Shown: in pieces, positions 35,209 through 46,957 of the stretch
How positions within the stretch are numbered: position 1 is the first letter of the stretch
How the letters are laid out: every line of letters starts with the position of its first letter
Assembly (NCBI GenBank): GCA_030762935.1
Contig: CM060892.1
Span: 90,244,827-90,308,826, forward strand
Reading direction: 5' to 3'
DNA from: Hymenopus coronatus
Lineage: Eukaryota > Arthropoda > Insecta > Mantodea > Hymenopodidae
Length of the DNA: 64,000 bases
Program-made: the position numbers and the translations under genes
The notes under the pieces: model-generated
The model's database searches: none
What the model saw: only the letters and a program-made list of their open reading frames with translations
What the model was told of the DNA's origin: nothing

Positions 35209-35542
35209 TAATTACAATAAAAACGAGTAATTTAGAAATATACTCAACTTGCGTCACAATAAACCTCCTCAGTGTCTCATTAGTGGAAGATTCTGCCACA
35301 AACATCTTAATAAATAGATCCTATAGCGCCACAGCATACGGAAGCCTCAACTGTTCAACCCCAATCATTTACGGCAGAGATGAATGATCTTTTAGCCGAT
35401 ACAGAGAGGTGACACAGCCAGCATTTCTCTTCCCCGAGCCGGAAAGTTGGCTTTTTTGGGCACGATCGCTACCTATCGCAGCTTCACACTTTTTACGTTA
35501 TGAAGTGGGCACCGGTTGCTTACTGAGGATTTAAAATCCGAT
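35209..35542. other. Unassigned DNA
   Basis: No gene is recognised. The moderately GC-rich stretch at 35320-35470 may be another old SINE, but no A or B box is clear. Confidence 0.4.
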
Positions 35543-35740
35543 CCGCCTGACTGGGTAGAGTGGTGGTATCGTGTCTGGCTCACATTCAACAGGTCGCGAG
35601 TTTGAATCTCGCTTAGGGCGAGTTACTCGGGTAAGCTTTTATCGGTGTTTTCCCTTATCCTGAGAAGACGAATGTGGAGTAACTTTTAGCTTCATGGATC
35701 CCGAGATAATTTGAGCATTTCACCAATATATATGGTGCTC
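35543..35740 (+). mobile_element. tRNA-derived SINE family S3
   Basis: The head is CCGCCTGACTGGGTAGAGTG with A box TGGGTAGAGTGG (35552-35563). The B box GAGTTTGAATCTC lies near 35599-35611. The body has TTACTCGGGTAAGC and TATCCTGAGAAGACGAATG and is shared with the reversed copy at 40575-40705. Confidence 0.8.
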
Positions 35741-35821
35741 TGGTTCCATGCCAAGTAATACACCTGGGTTCGATCCCGTTTCTCCGTTATATATATATAC
35801 TCCCGAGCACCAGAGCACCAT
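35732..35821. repeat. 13-bp inverted repeat around a second B-box-like site
   Basis: ATGGTGCTCTGGT (35732-35744) and ACCAGAGCACCAT (35809-35821) are perfect inverted copies. Between them lie GGGTTCGATCCC (about 35766-35777), a near-perfect tRNA B box, and a short (AT)n run. This may be a snap-back fragment of another tRNA-derived element. Confidence 0.6.
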
Positions 35822-35839
35822 GTATCAGCCCATCTACTA

Positions 35840-38800
35840 CGGCGCAGGACAATTAACTACATACATGTATGCATAATAATATTGAAATAAATGTACCCCC
35901 ATTTAGATAAATAGATACGTAATAAAACGATTAATATGCAAATCTTTTTTTAAAATCAGATACCTCAATTTGCATTAGCCATCAGTTACGTAAATATGGC
36001 TTCAAAACTACTCCTTCACCTGTTTCCAATATATTTCGCCTTCACTGAAAACATGTTCACATTCAAGAAAATGAATCTTACAGTAAAAGAAGTTTCCTAG
36101 GGTTTGCATATTTACTCTAAGTTCACTTCTAAAAGTGTCTGCCCTAAGGTACTGTGAAATAGAGTGGAACGTCTGCAGCTACCATTTTAACACCTCACTA
36201 AAACAAAAGTGTTCTTTATTGCAGCTGATAAAGCCCCATGAAATAATAACTGAACCTGCCAGATGGACCAATTGAGTTGGATAACAATGGAAAGTAATGC
36301 GGAATGTATTTCATAACACGCCTAAAATGCGTAGCGGTACGCAGCGGCAGCAATTCTATTTGTTGCGCCAATAGATCATCCATTTTACAGTTGAACCTAA
36401 CTATTAGTGGCAATAAACGAGCGGCCAAACAAAACGTAGAAGTTAACAAACAATTAACGCTATTGAGGTATTCAAGCGAGCAGAACAAATGACAATCACT
36501 AAACAGTTAATTGCCGTTGATCCTGTCCGAACTGATCTCCCCACTGCATCAGAGCTTCAGTTACCAGTTTTCTCACATTGTGTGCATTATAAATGGCACC
36601 GTTTTAAATACTACAGTAATCCTTCTTGAATTTTTACTTTAGATGCAGATTAAATATTTCATTTCGCTTTGAATTTATTTGGCTATCAGAAGAACACGGT
36701 TTTGGGTTCTGAAGCGCACACGGTTACGAACACACAGATCAGTCAGCGGTATAAGCAAAGGGTAATGGAGAGCGGTTTGTAGCGTAAACAAGCATATGTT
36801 GAGGTATAATCTGTTTACAAAGTAGCTCATTACACGTATTCACGTTGTATGCATCGTTTTAATTCATAATGTAGCATAGTAAAACAATTGTTTAAAAAAG
36901 TAATTAACAAATGGAAACGTCTTCTACCTTTATAAAAGAAGAATAAAGCTTGATGAAAAAAAGTCAGTACAATGATGTGTAGAGTTTTGAAAAGACAATG
37001 AACATAAATCACCAAAATCACTCAGAATTCATAGCAGTAAATTACAAGATACATCTTTACTGTATCGAAAGAAAAGGCTCTCTTTCTTTCACTCAAAATA
37101 TGTTTGAACCATCCACAGGTTTGTTCAGGTCGTACGCCTCCCTATCGCATTTTCGATATTTTTCAATCTGGGCTCTCTTTCAGTGTTCATTGGTACAACC
37201 ACTTGAAGGAACTGAATGAGCTGCGGCGGGAACATAGGAGTGACGGGTTCATATCCCGGATGCAGGTTTTCGATATTAAAAAATGGTTTGGAGATGTGGG
37301 TGCCCTAGCTTAGGATTTTGTTGACATGGAAACTTTCTCAGGTGTGGTAAGACACAGGTGATTTTCTTGAGTTCCAGATTATTATCGAACTCATTTATTC
37401 ATTTTGTTCGGCCTTTTCTGCCCTCGAACACACACGCATTCCTCCTAGATTTTATACTCTTAAGTTACGCTTTACTCGAACGCGCCTATTAGTATTTATT
37501 TCTCTTGACCTCTTTTGGTGCAGTTGTTTCGTCCGTATTTAAATGAACACTATTTCCATCACAACCAAAGCTGGTCCATAACGGACCCAAAAATCACTAC
37601 TTAGCTCCGCGGATGTTCCACGCTTAATGCCGTTTATCTTGCTTTGTTATGTCCACCCTCGGCCAGTGTAACCTCACCCCTTCAGTTCAATGTCCTTCCC
37701 TTAACGGTACTATCCTACCTACGTTCCTTGTCGGCTCGTGACAACTCTTTGTCCTCTCCTTCTTTTACGATACTCCTTCCCTAGCCATTTCCAAAATGCA
37801 TTTGTCCCCTCAGTATAATTTATATAATATAGGATATAATTTATATCTCCCTTTTAGATAACTTTTAACCCCTTGACACGACATGTACTGTCGCAGAGGC
37901 CAGGCAGTGTGCAATGCTAGATAGTGCAACACGCTTCAAAACCATCACGTCATAGTTATACTCTGTGTGCACCGAATCTCAATCCGCCAATTTCGTGACC
38001 CTGGACCGAGATCTAGCTAGCAGATAGAGCTCGGACTTCATGAGCTTTTGCCTCGAGATCCGATACACTCTATGCATGGAACACACCCCATGTACTAAAT
38101 CATGCCAATCCCTCCAGATTAGCCTATGGCAACGGGACAGGCACTCGTTAACACGTACAAAAACATGTAATTTGCTTTTATAGAGTACAGTGGTGTAAGA
38201 GGTACAGACATATGTAGAGAAGTTTGGTCGTGGTTATTTCACTAAAAGACAAAGAAATACATTTTTCAAAGTATGTGTATGTATAGTTTAAGGTTTAGAG
38301 AATAATATTCTTCGAAAACTACTGAAATTCTAAGCATCATTTAAAAATAATGAGGTTTGGCAAAAATGTAATTGCAACACGTTGTACAAGTTGAAATCTA
38401 TTCACATTTACAAAAACATATGTATTGTCATAAACATTTGGAAACATAAATAAGAAGTTAAAATGGGAAAATGTTTTATTGTGTGTATTCTATTAAAATA
38501 TATATTAATATTTGCTATCAGAAAGTGAGATACTGAAATTCTATTGCAAAACTACTGACTATCATGCAAGTGAAGTAGCAACGTTTACCTTCACCCACTG
38601 AACTTATACCACAGTATGGCGCGACGAACCAACCATTATCTTCTCGTCCTTCCAAATCTTGGCGTACACCTAACGTTCCAGCGTAACTTCAGAAAGGCGT
38701 AATGAGGTGCAGTTATCACTAAGCGGAGGAGAATTTCGTCCCTTAACATTCCGTCAGGCGCTATGCTTATTGTGATCTGTTATCTCAGAGATAACATGTA

Positions 38801-40570
38801 TATACCTGGTTTTCTGCTGTCTGGAAAATATTTCTAAAAGTCCACGATTGTGTATTTTATTCGGTTTTATTTATATTTATTTATTCATTTATTTATATTT
38901 TAATATGCTATTCTTCAAAGCATTAAGTTCCTTAAAGATCTATACAAAAACAAACTATTTTCCGGCATATATTTCCAGATTCTGATTGTAGATAGAAGAT
39001 TTTAGTTCCACATTTATTAGGCTTAGATGGAGTGTATTGCCAAAAGCTACAACTACATCTTCGTATATGTGGAGGATAATGAAAGCACATTTAAGTTAAT
39101 TTGATTTTAAAACTATATTGCGCAAGTATGTGCAATACAGATAAAAATTCCTAACGGCAAAGGCGAGATAAGTGAGACCGCGCTCTTCCTCGAGTCTTGG
39201 AGATCTAAGATAGCAGCAAAAATTATTAGCGATGGCGAACACGGTCCTAAGAGACTGGCAGAGGACCCTCATCCCATTGTGCTGTGAGGACTGGTATTAA
39301 ATCCGGCGGAATGACTTCCTTTCCTGCACTTGTTTAACATCCTGTGCAAAGCCCTCGGTGTCCCCAACGGTTTTAACTGCTTTGTGCATCTTTATTAAAT
39401 TCCATCCTTCCGCTTATAGCCCACCCGCACAATTCCCTATTCCAATTCACTTAAAAGCCTCTTGCTGGCCGAGTGAGGCTCCCGTGTAATTGTTTCTCAC
39501 GACCTCATCGAGTCTCCGCTCCCATTCTCAGAATTTGTGTCTTCCTTTTGGTACCAGAGCCATTAAACCCATGCGGTGAGCAAGAAGAGATAGTATCGTG
39601 CTACTATTTGAGCACAACTGAAAACATACTTTAAAAGAAAATGCGTTTTCAAGCACCATAATAGCCCAGTAACATAATTGAGGCATTAGTTACCGCTGCT
39701 CAGCTCGTTGCTTTGCGACATTTTCAGTTACCTCCATAGTGTAACAGAAATATATGCTACTATGATGGAACGTGAGTTTGGAAAGAGTGTAGCGTTTATA
39801 AGTATTGTAACACGAGTTTATATTTACTTCAAAATTGGTTACAAATAATTGAATTTAATTCGCTACTGTACAAAATTGTGCATACAATTTCTGCTATTTT
39901 ATCAATTCAATTTGTTATGATTATCCATTGTTCACTTTCATACTCTAATTGTTATGTTATACATATTCATAGTTTTTTATTTTGTCCATTTGTTTGGTAT
40001 GCTTTATCCTTGTGGCAGCCTCCCCAATGGAAAAAACCGAAATATACGCCTTTCAAAATAAAATAAAAAACTAATAATAACGCCATGACGCGTAGACAAT
40101 TGGTTGCGCTCTTGTGCCACTGCGTGCTAGAACTCCCAGCTCTTTCTTTAAAGTCATGAATGGCGTCAACAGAAATTACCAAAAAAAAAAACGAAACTTC
40201 TGGCGCGTGACCATTGCGCAATTATGTCGCATTCCAAGCTTCTTGTTAAGGCCATCTGCGTCAAGGCTTTTGCGAATGTGAGTACGACCGGAAACACGTG
40301 CGGTGATTATAGGCTGGTAAGGCACAGCAACACTTATGAAAAGTTAGGTGACGAGTTCGTAAATCTTGCATCGTAAGAAAGTCACTGGCTTCAGCTTGGG
40401 ACCTGATGAGCTTAGAACTTCGGTAGCGTATTTGGATATTCTATAAAAATTTACATAGACCTGACCTTCTCTATTCATCGTACATCTGGACATTTTCATA
40501 TACGCTTTACTTATTATACATTTTATTAATTTATTGTAGTTTAACGTCGTTTAACAGGTAGGCGATATCG
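35840..40570. other. Longest low-repeat stretch; no gene recognised
   Basis: No R900 copy, LINE or SINE was recognised over about 4.7 kb. Composition is higher in GC at about 37100-37800 and 39150-39600, and these parts look like single-copy DNA. A perfect palindrome GTTATCTCAGAGATAAC is at about 38781-38797. Open frames do not exceed about 90 codons and show no domain. Confidence 0.4.
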
Positions 40571-40574
40571 GATG

Positions 40575-40705
40575 ATTAATGAAATCGATGAAATTATGCT
40601 CAAATAAAGCCGGAAGCCATAGAGCTTAGAGTTACTTGATATTCATCTTCTCAGGACAAGGGTACGCTCTGATAAAACCTTATCCGGGTAAGCAGGTACA
40701 ATGTA
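40575..40705 (-). mobile_element. SINE family S3, 3' part
   Basis: The minus strand reads TTACCCGGATAAGG, CCTTGTCCTGAGAAGATGAA and AAGTAACTCTAAGCTC. It aligns with the body of the S3 copy at 35543. The tRNA head is missing. Confidence 0.7.
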
Positions 40706-40997
40706 AATGTTAGTTTTTTCATTTAAAATGATTTAATGTTATAAGAAGGTAATAAGTTTCTCTAGTTGGACCAAAAATGGCATTTAGTAAAGACCGAATT
40801 GCTAGGTACTATTAGTAAATGTCAATAATTGCAAATAAATCATTTACCGATGTGTTAAAGAAACTAAGGAAATTTAAATAATCATTTTTGTGAATAATTT
40901 GAACGAATTTACAAAAAAAAAATTCACTTTCTGAATCTCAGAAAAGAGACAGTGCTTTACATTTCACGAAGATTTTGGGTTGAATATATTTTGGTTA

Positions 40998-41047
<50 letters not shown>

Positions 41048-41675
41048 AAAATAAAAATTCACAAGAAAGAAATCTCTTGTTTACAATAGATTCTAAAATG
41101 TTAAACGTTATTTCACAAAATAAAACAAGAGGAGTTAATTAATTCTGCAATATTATTTATGGAAGTTACTTAAATTTTGCATGTTTAAATTGTTTATAAT
41201 TGTATTTGTTTACAAATGTGCATCGAGGGAATTCAAACCTGCAACCAACGTAAGCATTTCCAGATATGATCTAGCTCTTCATTATCCTAAATATACCTCA
41301 GTAAAGAAAATAAAAAAAAATACTACTTTAACCCACATTTGCGTTATTCTGTATTTTAGTAGCAGCACATATGTAGAAGAGAATCTGTGTAAATTAGGCA
41401 TTTGAATCCGAAATTAAAATTACAAACATGATTAAAATTGATAAATAAACATATATGTCTTAGAAATCTACAGTTAATATACATGAGTAATAATTAGTTT
41501 ATTTTGGCCTCATTCTATTATATCTTTTATATTTAGCTAATTTAACTGGACAAAGATGCAGCGATACTTGACTACAAGTATCCCTACTTATTTAAAAACG
41601 CCGTTATATTACAAATATTACATTGTATTTATCATTATTATATTACTATTGATTAATTGTTCATGTCCATCCACT
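40706..41675. other. Unassigned AT-rich DNA with an (AT)n run
   Basis: Contains an AT microsatellite at about 41006-41045. No gene is supported. Confidence 0.5.
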
Positions 41676-42551
41676 TTTCTACATTCTCTATACTCACTAT
41701 GTACTTAGTGAATAGAGAATGTATTGCACTCCACCAAAAAATTCCATACCGAGATTTCACCGGAAATATACGTTTTAGGGTCCCCTGTATCCAAAAAAAG
41801 TATTTTCAAAAAAAGGTCCGTGACTGTGTGAGCGTGTGTGTGTGTGTGTGTCCGTGTGTCTGTGAACACGATAACTCAAAAACGAAAAGTCGGTAAAATA
41901 CCAAACTTGGTATTTAAGTTTAGTATCTTCCAGGGATGCGACACGAAGATTTTGAGAGAAATCCCCCCACCCCAAACTACCCTTTACATGGAACTCTTTT
42001 CGAAAATTTTGATTTTCTAAAAAATGGCTCTAACGATTTTGATTAAAATATCGTATATTAAAGATATTTACCTCACAAATAAAATGTATATTCTGAAATT
42101 TCTGGGAATAGCCTCTGAAGACTACTTTATTCTGGATGAATTTTTCATAACTACTAAACCGTAAGAGATGGACAAAAACTTAACCCATAAAAATGTAGAG
42201 CACGTTAAAACACACAATTTATATCATATACATTTTTTTCGTGGAGTTGATCGTTTTTGAAATATTCCTTTTTATTGGTTTCAGCTTTGAAAAACTTACA
42301 CTTCTCATACAGGAATTTGTCAACTCCTGTCAATACAAAGGAACATCAGTCACATAGCAAGCAGCTTTTGGCTTTCACTTTAACCTATGGTACTCCCTTA
42401 TTTTGGTTCTACTTACTATAAAGCAAGAAATAAGATTATTTCTGCTAATTTTTCTCGATTAGCATGAAATAGATAAAAGATAAGCTTATTAACAATAATA
42501 ATTTACAGAGATATAGAGAAAGTCATGTGAGTGTAACACAACAGATTTTTT
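41676..42551 (+). repeat. R900 repeat, full-length forward
   Basis: Well preserved. It has TACTCACTATGTACTTAGTG and GAGATTTCACCGGAAATA, then a GT tract (41833-41859), AATACCAAACTTGGTATTTAA and AAATATCGTATATTAAAG. It ends GTCATGTGAGTGTAACACAACAGATTTTTT. Confidence 0.9.
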
Positions 42552-42552
42552 A

Positions 42553-42852
42553 TAAATTAATGTAATTTTATGAAATAATTTTATTTCAAAAGTTTAATTT
42601 AATTTGTCACTAGGAATTTATAAATATCAGAACCTGTTAATTTGGACTCCAGCATAAATGCACCCTTCCGCGTCGATCTCGTTATTAAGATGAAATACGT
42701 CGTTATAAAGTATCTAGATGGGAAGGTTTATATAGAGAGTGGCTCATTGATTAGCCCCCCAAAAATCACTTAAAAATGACAGCCTCACTCTGCACATAAC
42801 AGGGTTCTTTTAATGCCACATTTACCAATATAGGAAAACTTATCTTTCCTGA
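42553..42852. other. Unassigned spacer between R900 copies
   Basis: No gene or recognised repeat is seen. Confidence 0.4.
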
Positions 42853-43267
42853 TCTTTCTTTCTCTACACGCACTATACTATATTTTTTCTATTTTATTGT
42901 ACTTCAACCAAAAATATGATACCGAGATTTCATCGGAAATGCACATTTTGAAAACCCTTGATTCAAAAATATAGTTTCAGAAAAATTCCAGTGTCTGTGT
43001 CTATGTATGTGCCCTGTTTGGTAGTGTTTAGCTCCCGCTTTTACCACTATGGCACCGCAGGTAATGACACCGATGACACCGGTGAAATCGATGGCGGGGG
43101 AAACCGGAAAACTCAGAGAAACCCCGCCACAAAACCGCTTTATCAACCACCAATTCCACATGCAATCGCGCGTGTGTGTACGTGTGTATCTGCGGGTCTG
43201 AGTATGTGGTTGTGGATTGCATAGCTCAAAAACAAAAATACCAAATACCAAATTTGGTATTTAAGTT
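42853..43267 (+). repeat. R900 repeat, 5' part, forward, interrupted by a SINE
   Basis: The forward end CTTTCTTTCTCTACACGCAC and GATTTCATCGGAAATGCA precede a headless S1 SINE at 43014-43170. R900 resumes at the GT tract and GGATTGCATAGCTCAAAAAC, and stops at 43267 where a second S1 SINE begins. Confidence 0.82.
43014..43170 (-). mobile_element. SINE family S1, headless, nested in R900
   Basis: Has the GATGGCGGGGGAAACCGGAA, GAAACCCCGCCAC and CAACCACCAATTCCACATGC body in minus orientation. The tRNA-like head is absent. R900 sequence flanks it. Confidence 0.78.
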
Positions 43268-43437
43268 TAGTTTCTCGGCCATGGTCGAGTGGTTAGACCA
43301 TTCGCCTCTCAGCTAGACGGCGCGATTTCGACCCCAAGTGACAGTATGTGAGATTTGTGGTGGACAAAGCGGCGCAGGGGTGGGTTTTCTCTAGTTTTCC
43401 CCGCCATCGCAGTCCACCAGTGCTCCATCTTCATTCT
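43268..43437 (+). mobile_element. SINE family S1, with tRNA-like head
   Basis: The head is CATGGTCGAGTGGTTAGACC, with a degenerate B box GATTTCGACCCC. The body is TTTGTGGTGGACAAAGCGGC, GGTTTTCTCTAG and TTTTCCCCGCCATCGC. It sits exactly between a forward and a reverse R900 fragment. Confidence 0.8.
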
Positions 43438-43910
43438 GTCCATTTCTTACGGTTTAGCAGTTATGCAAAATTCCGTAAAATTCATTCAGAAAAAAGTAGT
43501 CTTCAGAGGCTATTCCCAGAAAATTCAAGTTATACATTTCATTTGTCATGTAAATATACTTGATATATAATATTTTAATCAAAATTGTTACAGCCATTTT
43601 TGAGAAAATAAATTTTTTGGAAAAAAGTTCTATGTAAAGTGTAGTGGAGTGGGGGGATTTTTCTCAAAATCTTCGTGTCGCATCCTTGTGAGATGCCAAA
43701 CTTAAATACCCAATTTGGTATTTAACGGTATTTTTGTTTTTGAGCTATTCTGCTTACAGTCACACACGTATCTTTTTCCAAAAATGCTTTTTCTGGATTC
43801 CGGAGATCCCAAAACATGTATTTTCGGTAAAATCTCGTTATCGAAATTTTGGGTGTATTACAATGCCTTCTCTGTACACTATGTGCATAGTACGTGTAGA
43901 GAAAGTAAAA
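43438..43910 (-). repeat. R900 repeat, reverse, right part
   Basis: Starts mid-element at TTTCTTACGGTTTAGCAG and ends ACGTGTAGAGAAAGTAAAA. The orientation is opposite to the fragment on the other side of the SINE. Confidence 0.85.
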
Positions 43911-43950
43911 AAGTGTGTGTGTGTGTATGTGTCTGTATATATATTTTTTG

Positions 43951-44296
43951 CGTTAAAATACACAACATATGTAACTTACATTTTTTTTTAAAGTTGACCG
44001 TTTCCGAGATATTCTTGTTACTGGTTCCAGGTTTAAGCTACATGAACTTTTCTGAAACTGAGGTCATCTTTCTTTCATCTGTCCTTTTTCCTTTGGCCCT
44101 TTAGTTTCACATAAAGAGCGGCTTTCTAAACGAGCTGACCATCACTTTAGCTTAGTGTATTGCCATATTTCTCTTCTACTTATAAGGAATTAAATGTTAA
44201 TGTTTATATCGATTACCACGTTGAACTTAAAAGAATATCTTTTGTAACAATAGTTTGCAGAGAAAGTCATGTGAATGGAATACATCAGATTTTTTA
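43951..44296 (+). repeat. R900 repeat, 3' part, forward
   Basis: Runs from GCGTTAAAATACACAACATA to GTCATGTGAATGGAATACATCAGATTTTTT. It lies about 40 bp after the hairpin end of the reverse copy. Confidence 0.82.
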
Positions 44297-44302
44297 GTTT
44301 TT

Positions 44303-44462
44303 CCTTTCTGCACTTATATACATCTACAGAAAGTATTATGTTCATCGAAAATTTTAATATGGACATTTCACCGAAAATACATGTGTCCGTGTGTAGATAT
44401 GTCTGTCTATTCCTCAGACTGAGGTTCGAAGGTGCGACACAGTGTTAAAGAAAATTCAACAT
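44303..44462 (+). repeat. R900 fragment, forward
   Basis: Diverged 5' part: CTTTCTGCACTTATATACAT, then GGACATTTCACCGAAAATAC, then a short GT tract, truncated near ACATTGAAATAT. Confidence 0.65.
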
Positions 44463-44469
44463 TGAAATA

Positions 44470-45035
44470 TTTTTACTTCCTCTACTACGTATAATAAGTA
44501 GGAAAAGAATTGCATTCCACCTAAAAATCGATTTCATTATTCTACTGGCGATACATTCTTTGAGATCCCATGAATCCAATAAAGCATCTTTAGAAAAAGT
44601 TCCGACCCCGCGCGTGACCAAACGAATTCAAAAAACAAAGTTAGCTAAAAACTAAACTTAATATTTAAGTTCAGTATCTTCCAAAGAGGAGAAACAAAGA
44701 TTTTAAAGAAGATCCTCCATCCTGAGCTAGCCTTTGCATGCAACTTTTTTCAAAATTTTTGATTTTCTGTAAATGGTTCTAATAATTAGTATTAAAATAT
44801 AATATATTTGAGATATTTTCATGACAAATGTAATGCAAATTTGAATTTAATTTGAAGGTTTCTCTGTTCTGGATTTTCATTAAATGTTAAACCGTAGGAG
44901 ATATTAGTAGGTGTATAGAAACTGAGATCTCGTTAAAACGTAATTTATGTCAGGTATTTTCTTTTCTTTTGGGGAATTAACCATTTCCAATATAATCATT
45001 CGTATGTTTCTTACAGTTGTTTGAAAATGTTAATG
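44470..45035 (+). repeat. R900 repeat, forward, 3' end missing
   Basis: Starts TTTTACTTCCTCTACTACG. It keeps CAGTATCTTCCAAAGAGG and AACCGTAGGAGAT and fades before the CTCCTGTCCATACAAA block. The microsatellite is lost. Confidence 0.7.
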
Positions 45036-45252
45036 ATAAAATGCATTTTAAAATGCTTACAGTAGCAAGTCGCTACTCCTTTGCTCTCTGGTCAAGCAGA
45101 GAAATAGATTTTCAAAGACTTTATATAGTCAGTACTCAATACTCCTCTCACAGAGAAACTTGAAAAGCATTGGAGGGGATAATTTTATTCCTAAGGAGGT
45201 GAAAGTGGGCCCAGAAAAATATCTGCGTTATAAAGATATCCTAAAACAATTG

Positions 45253-45465
45253 TGGGGGTAGTGTTCAACGCCCGCTTTTACTACTTGTGGCACCGCAGGC
45301 GATGACAATGGTGATATATGGAATGAAGATGGAGCACCGGTGGAATGCGATGGTGGAGCAAACCGGAGAACCCTGAGGAAATCTGTCCCTGCGCAGCTTT
45401 GTCCACCACAAATCTCACACCTCCAGGTGATCGGCCACGGCGCGGCCCTAAAACAAACATGTAAT
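45253..45465 (-). mobile_element. SINE family S1
   Basis: Minus-strand head remnant CCGCGCCGTGGCCGATCACC, then TGTGAGATTTGTGGTGGACA, then CTCCGGTTTGCTCCACCATC. The tail TGGTGCCACAAGTAG shares blocks with the copy at 43014. Confidence 0.75.
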
Positions 45466-45507
45466 GCTGAGCCGCTTGTACGGCTCTTTTTTTTTTTTTT
45501 TTACTAT

Positions 45508-46125
45508 AACTTTCACAGTACATTTAATATCCACTCCTCAGTTTCTTTTGAAAACTATCAATTTTTTGTCAAGCTGTGTGTTAGATATTTGAATTTTGGA
45601 AGATTAAAAGAATTTGATAACAAGCATAGCTAACTTTCATAATGCATTTCAATTTTTTCTTGAGATTTCTCAAAATAAGTAAACTGGTGTTAGACTATGC
45701 ATTTTGAGGAGAATAGACTTCTTGCTTAAACTGTAGTAACATTTTAATGGTGTGGATCTTGCTAGGAGTGTATTAAACTTTCCCAACACCTTTAATATTT
45801 ATTGCGTTTGAGAACTCTCAAGAATAGGCAAATTATGTGTTAGGCAATTTTTAAAACTTTGGGAGAATGTTTAGCCTGTAATGCGATTTATCTGTGTGGA
45901 TTTTGCTAGAAGTGTAGTTAACTTTCACATACATTTAATATTCATTACTCACTTCCGTTCAGGAGAATTTCCAACTTTATCAAATCGTGTGTTGGTCAGT
46001 TGAAAGAATAACATTTACATCCTCTTAATTTACAAAAAGATTTAGCTTTCTGGATTTTGTATGAGTGTAATTAACCTTCACAATACCTTCAATATTCACT
46101 ACGCAGTCTCATTATAAGCAAGAAA
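45508..46125. repeat. Minisatellite, about 4.3 units of 124-153 bp
   Basis: Unit starts are recognisable by AACTTTCAC-like sequence at 45508, 45632, 45776, 45920 and 46073 (AACCTTCAC). Each is followed by a CATTTAATATTCA-like block and a GTGTGTTAG-like block, and later by GGATTTTGCTAG..AGTGT. Units are diverged. A 16-bp T run (45487-45502) precedes the first. Confidence 0.7.
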
Positions 46126-46150
46126 CGGAGATGTATTAGTTATATCGTTA

Positions 46151-46152
<2 letters not shown>

Positions 46153-46192
<40 letters not shown>

Positions 46193-46232
46193 TTTAGCTC
46201 AAAACTTATTATATATATATACACACACACAC
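46153..46232. repeat. (AT)n and (AC)n microsatellites
   Basis: An AT run at about 46157-46189, then a second AT run and CACACACACACA at about 46210-46232. Confidence 0.9.
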
Positions 46233-46957
46233 ACCTGTGGAATAAGAAGAGGAGCAGTTGTGATATATATGTTGTCTTATTTTGGTTTTTCTACCCCTTA
46301 TTACCAATTATTATTGTTAATAAAGACTTAGTATATCACGGTACAGGTTGCTCCAGATAATTTAATCCTGTATTCCTGCCACTTCCTTTTCCTTGGGAAG
46401 TGGGCGAATAATATTCTCCTGCACGGGTGTGACGCTCCTGTACATACTAAAGCATATTTGTATTAACAGGAAGTATATATAACAGGAACGTATATATAAA
46501 TAGAATATATTTTGCAAGATACTTTGTGCTAGAGCAGAAAAGGCGATATGAGCTACATATGAGATTTTTTTCTCGCGTGGTGAAATACATGTTTTCCAAA
46601 CAATGCCCCATTTCAGGTATCGGACGGATCCATATTGACGCTATACATGGGTTTACTGCATGTGGTGCACTTTACTCCTGTGGAACATGGTATTGAAACT
46701 CCAACATGTGTAGGGCGTGTGCTCTTGCGCATAACAGCAACGAAGCATTGTTGTGAGCAATGTACACGAGCTGCTGCGTTCATCGCTAACATCGGTTACT
46801 ATAATGGATCCCCGAATTTGATTTTTATCGGCTGCCATTTCCCAATACACTGCTTTCCATGACATTCTATTGAGTTGCATCAACTTTCATTAATGCATTT
46901 CCTGATAATATTTGAATAACATTTGGATTTTGGTATTTGTGGTTTTAGTGATATTTT
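46233..46957. other. Unassigned DNA
   Basis: 46600-46900 is GC-balanced with overlapping open frames on both strands (75 and 76 codons). It could be an old transposon fragment. No domain is recognised. Confidence 0.4.

Noticed and set aside
39967..40221. 84-codon minus-strand frame with a hydrophobic stretch
   Set aside because: No homology recognised, no splice context, and it contains a poly(A)-derived Phe run.
46635..46883. Overlapping 75/76-codon frames on both strands as a gene
   Set aside because: No recognised family. GC-balanced composition alone explains long frames on both strands; it may be an old transposon.
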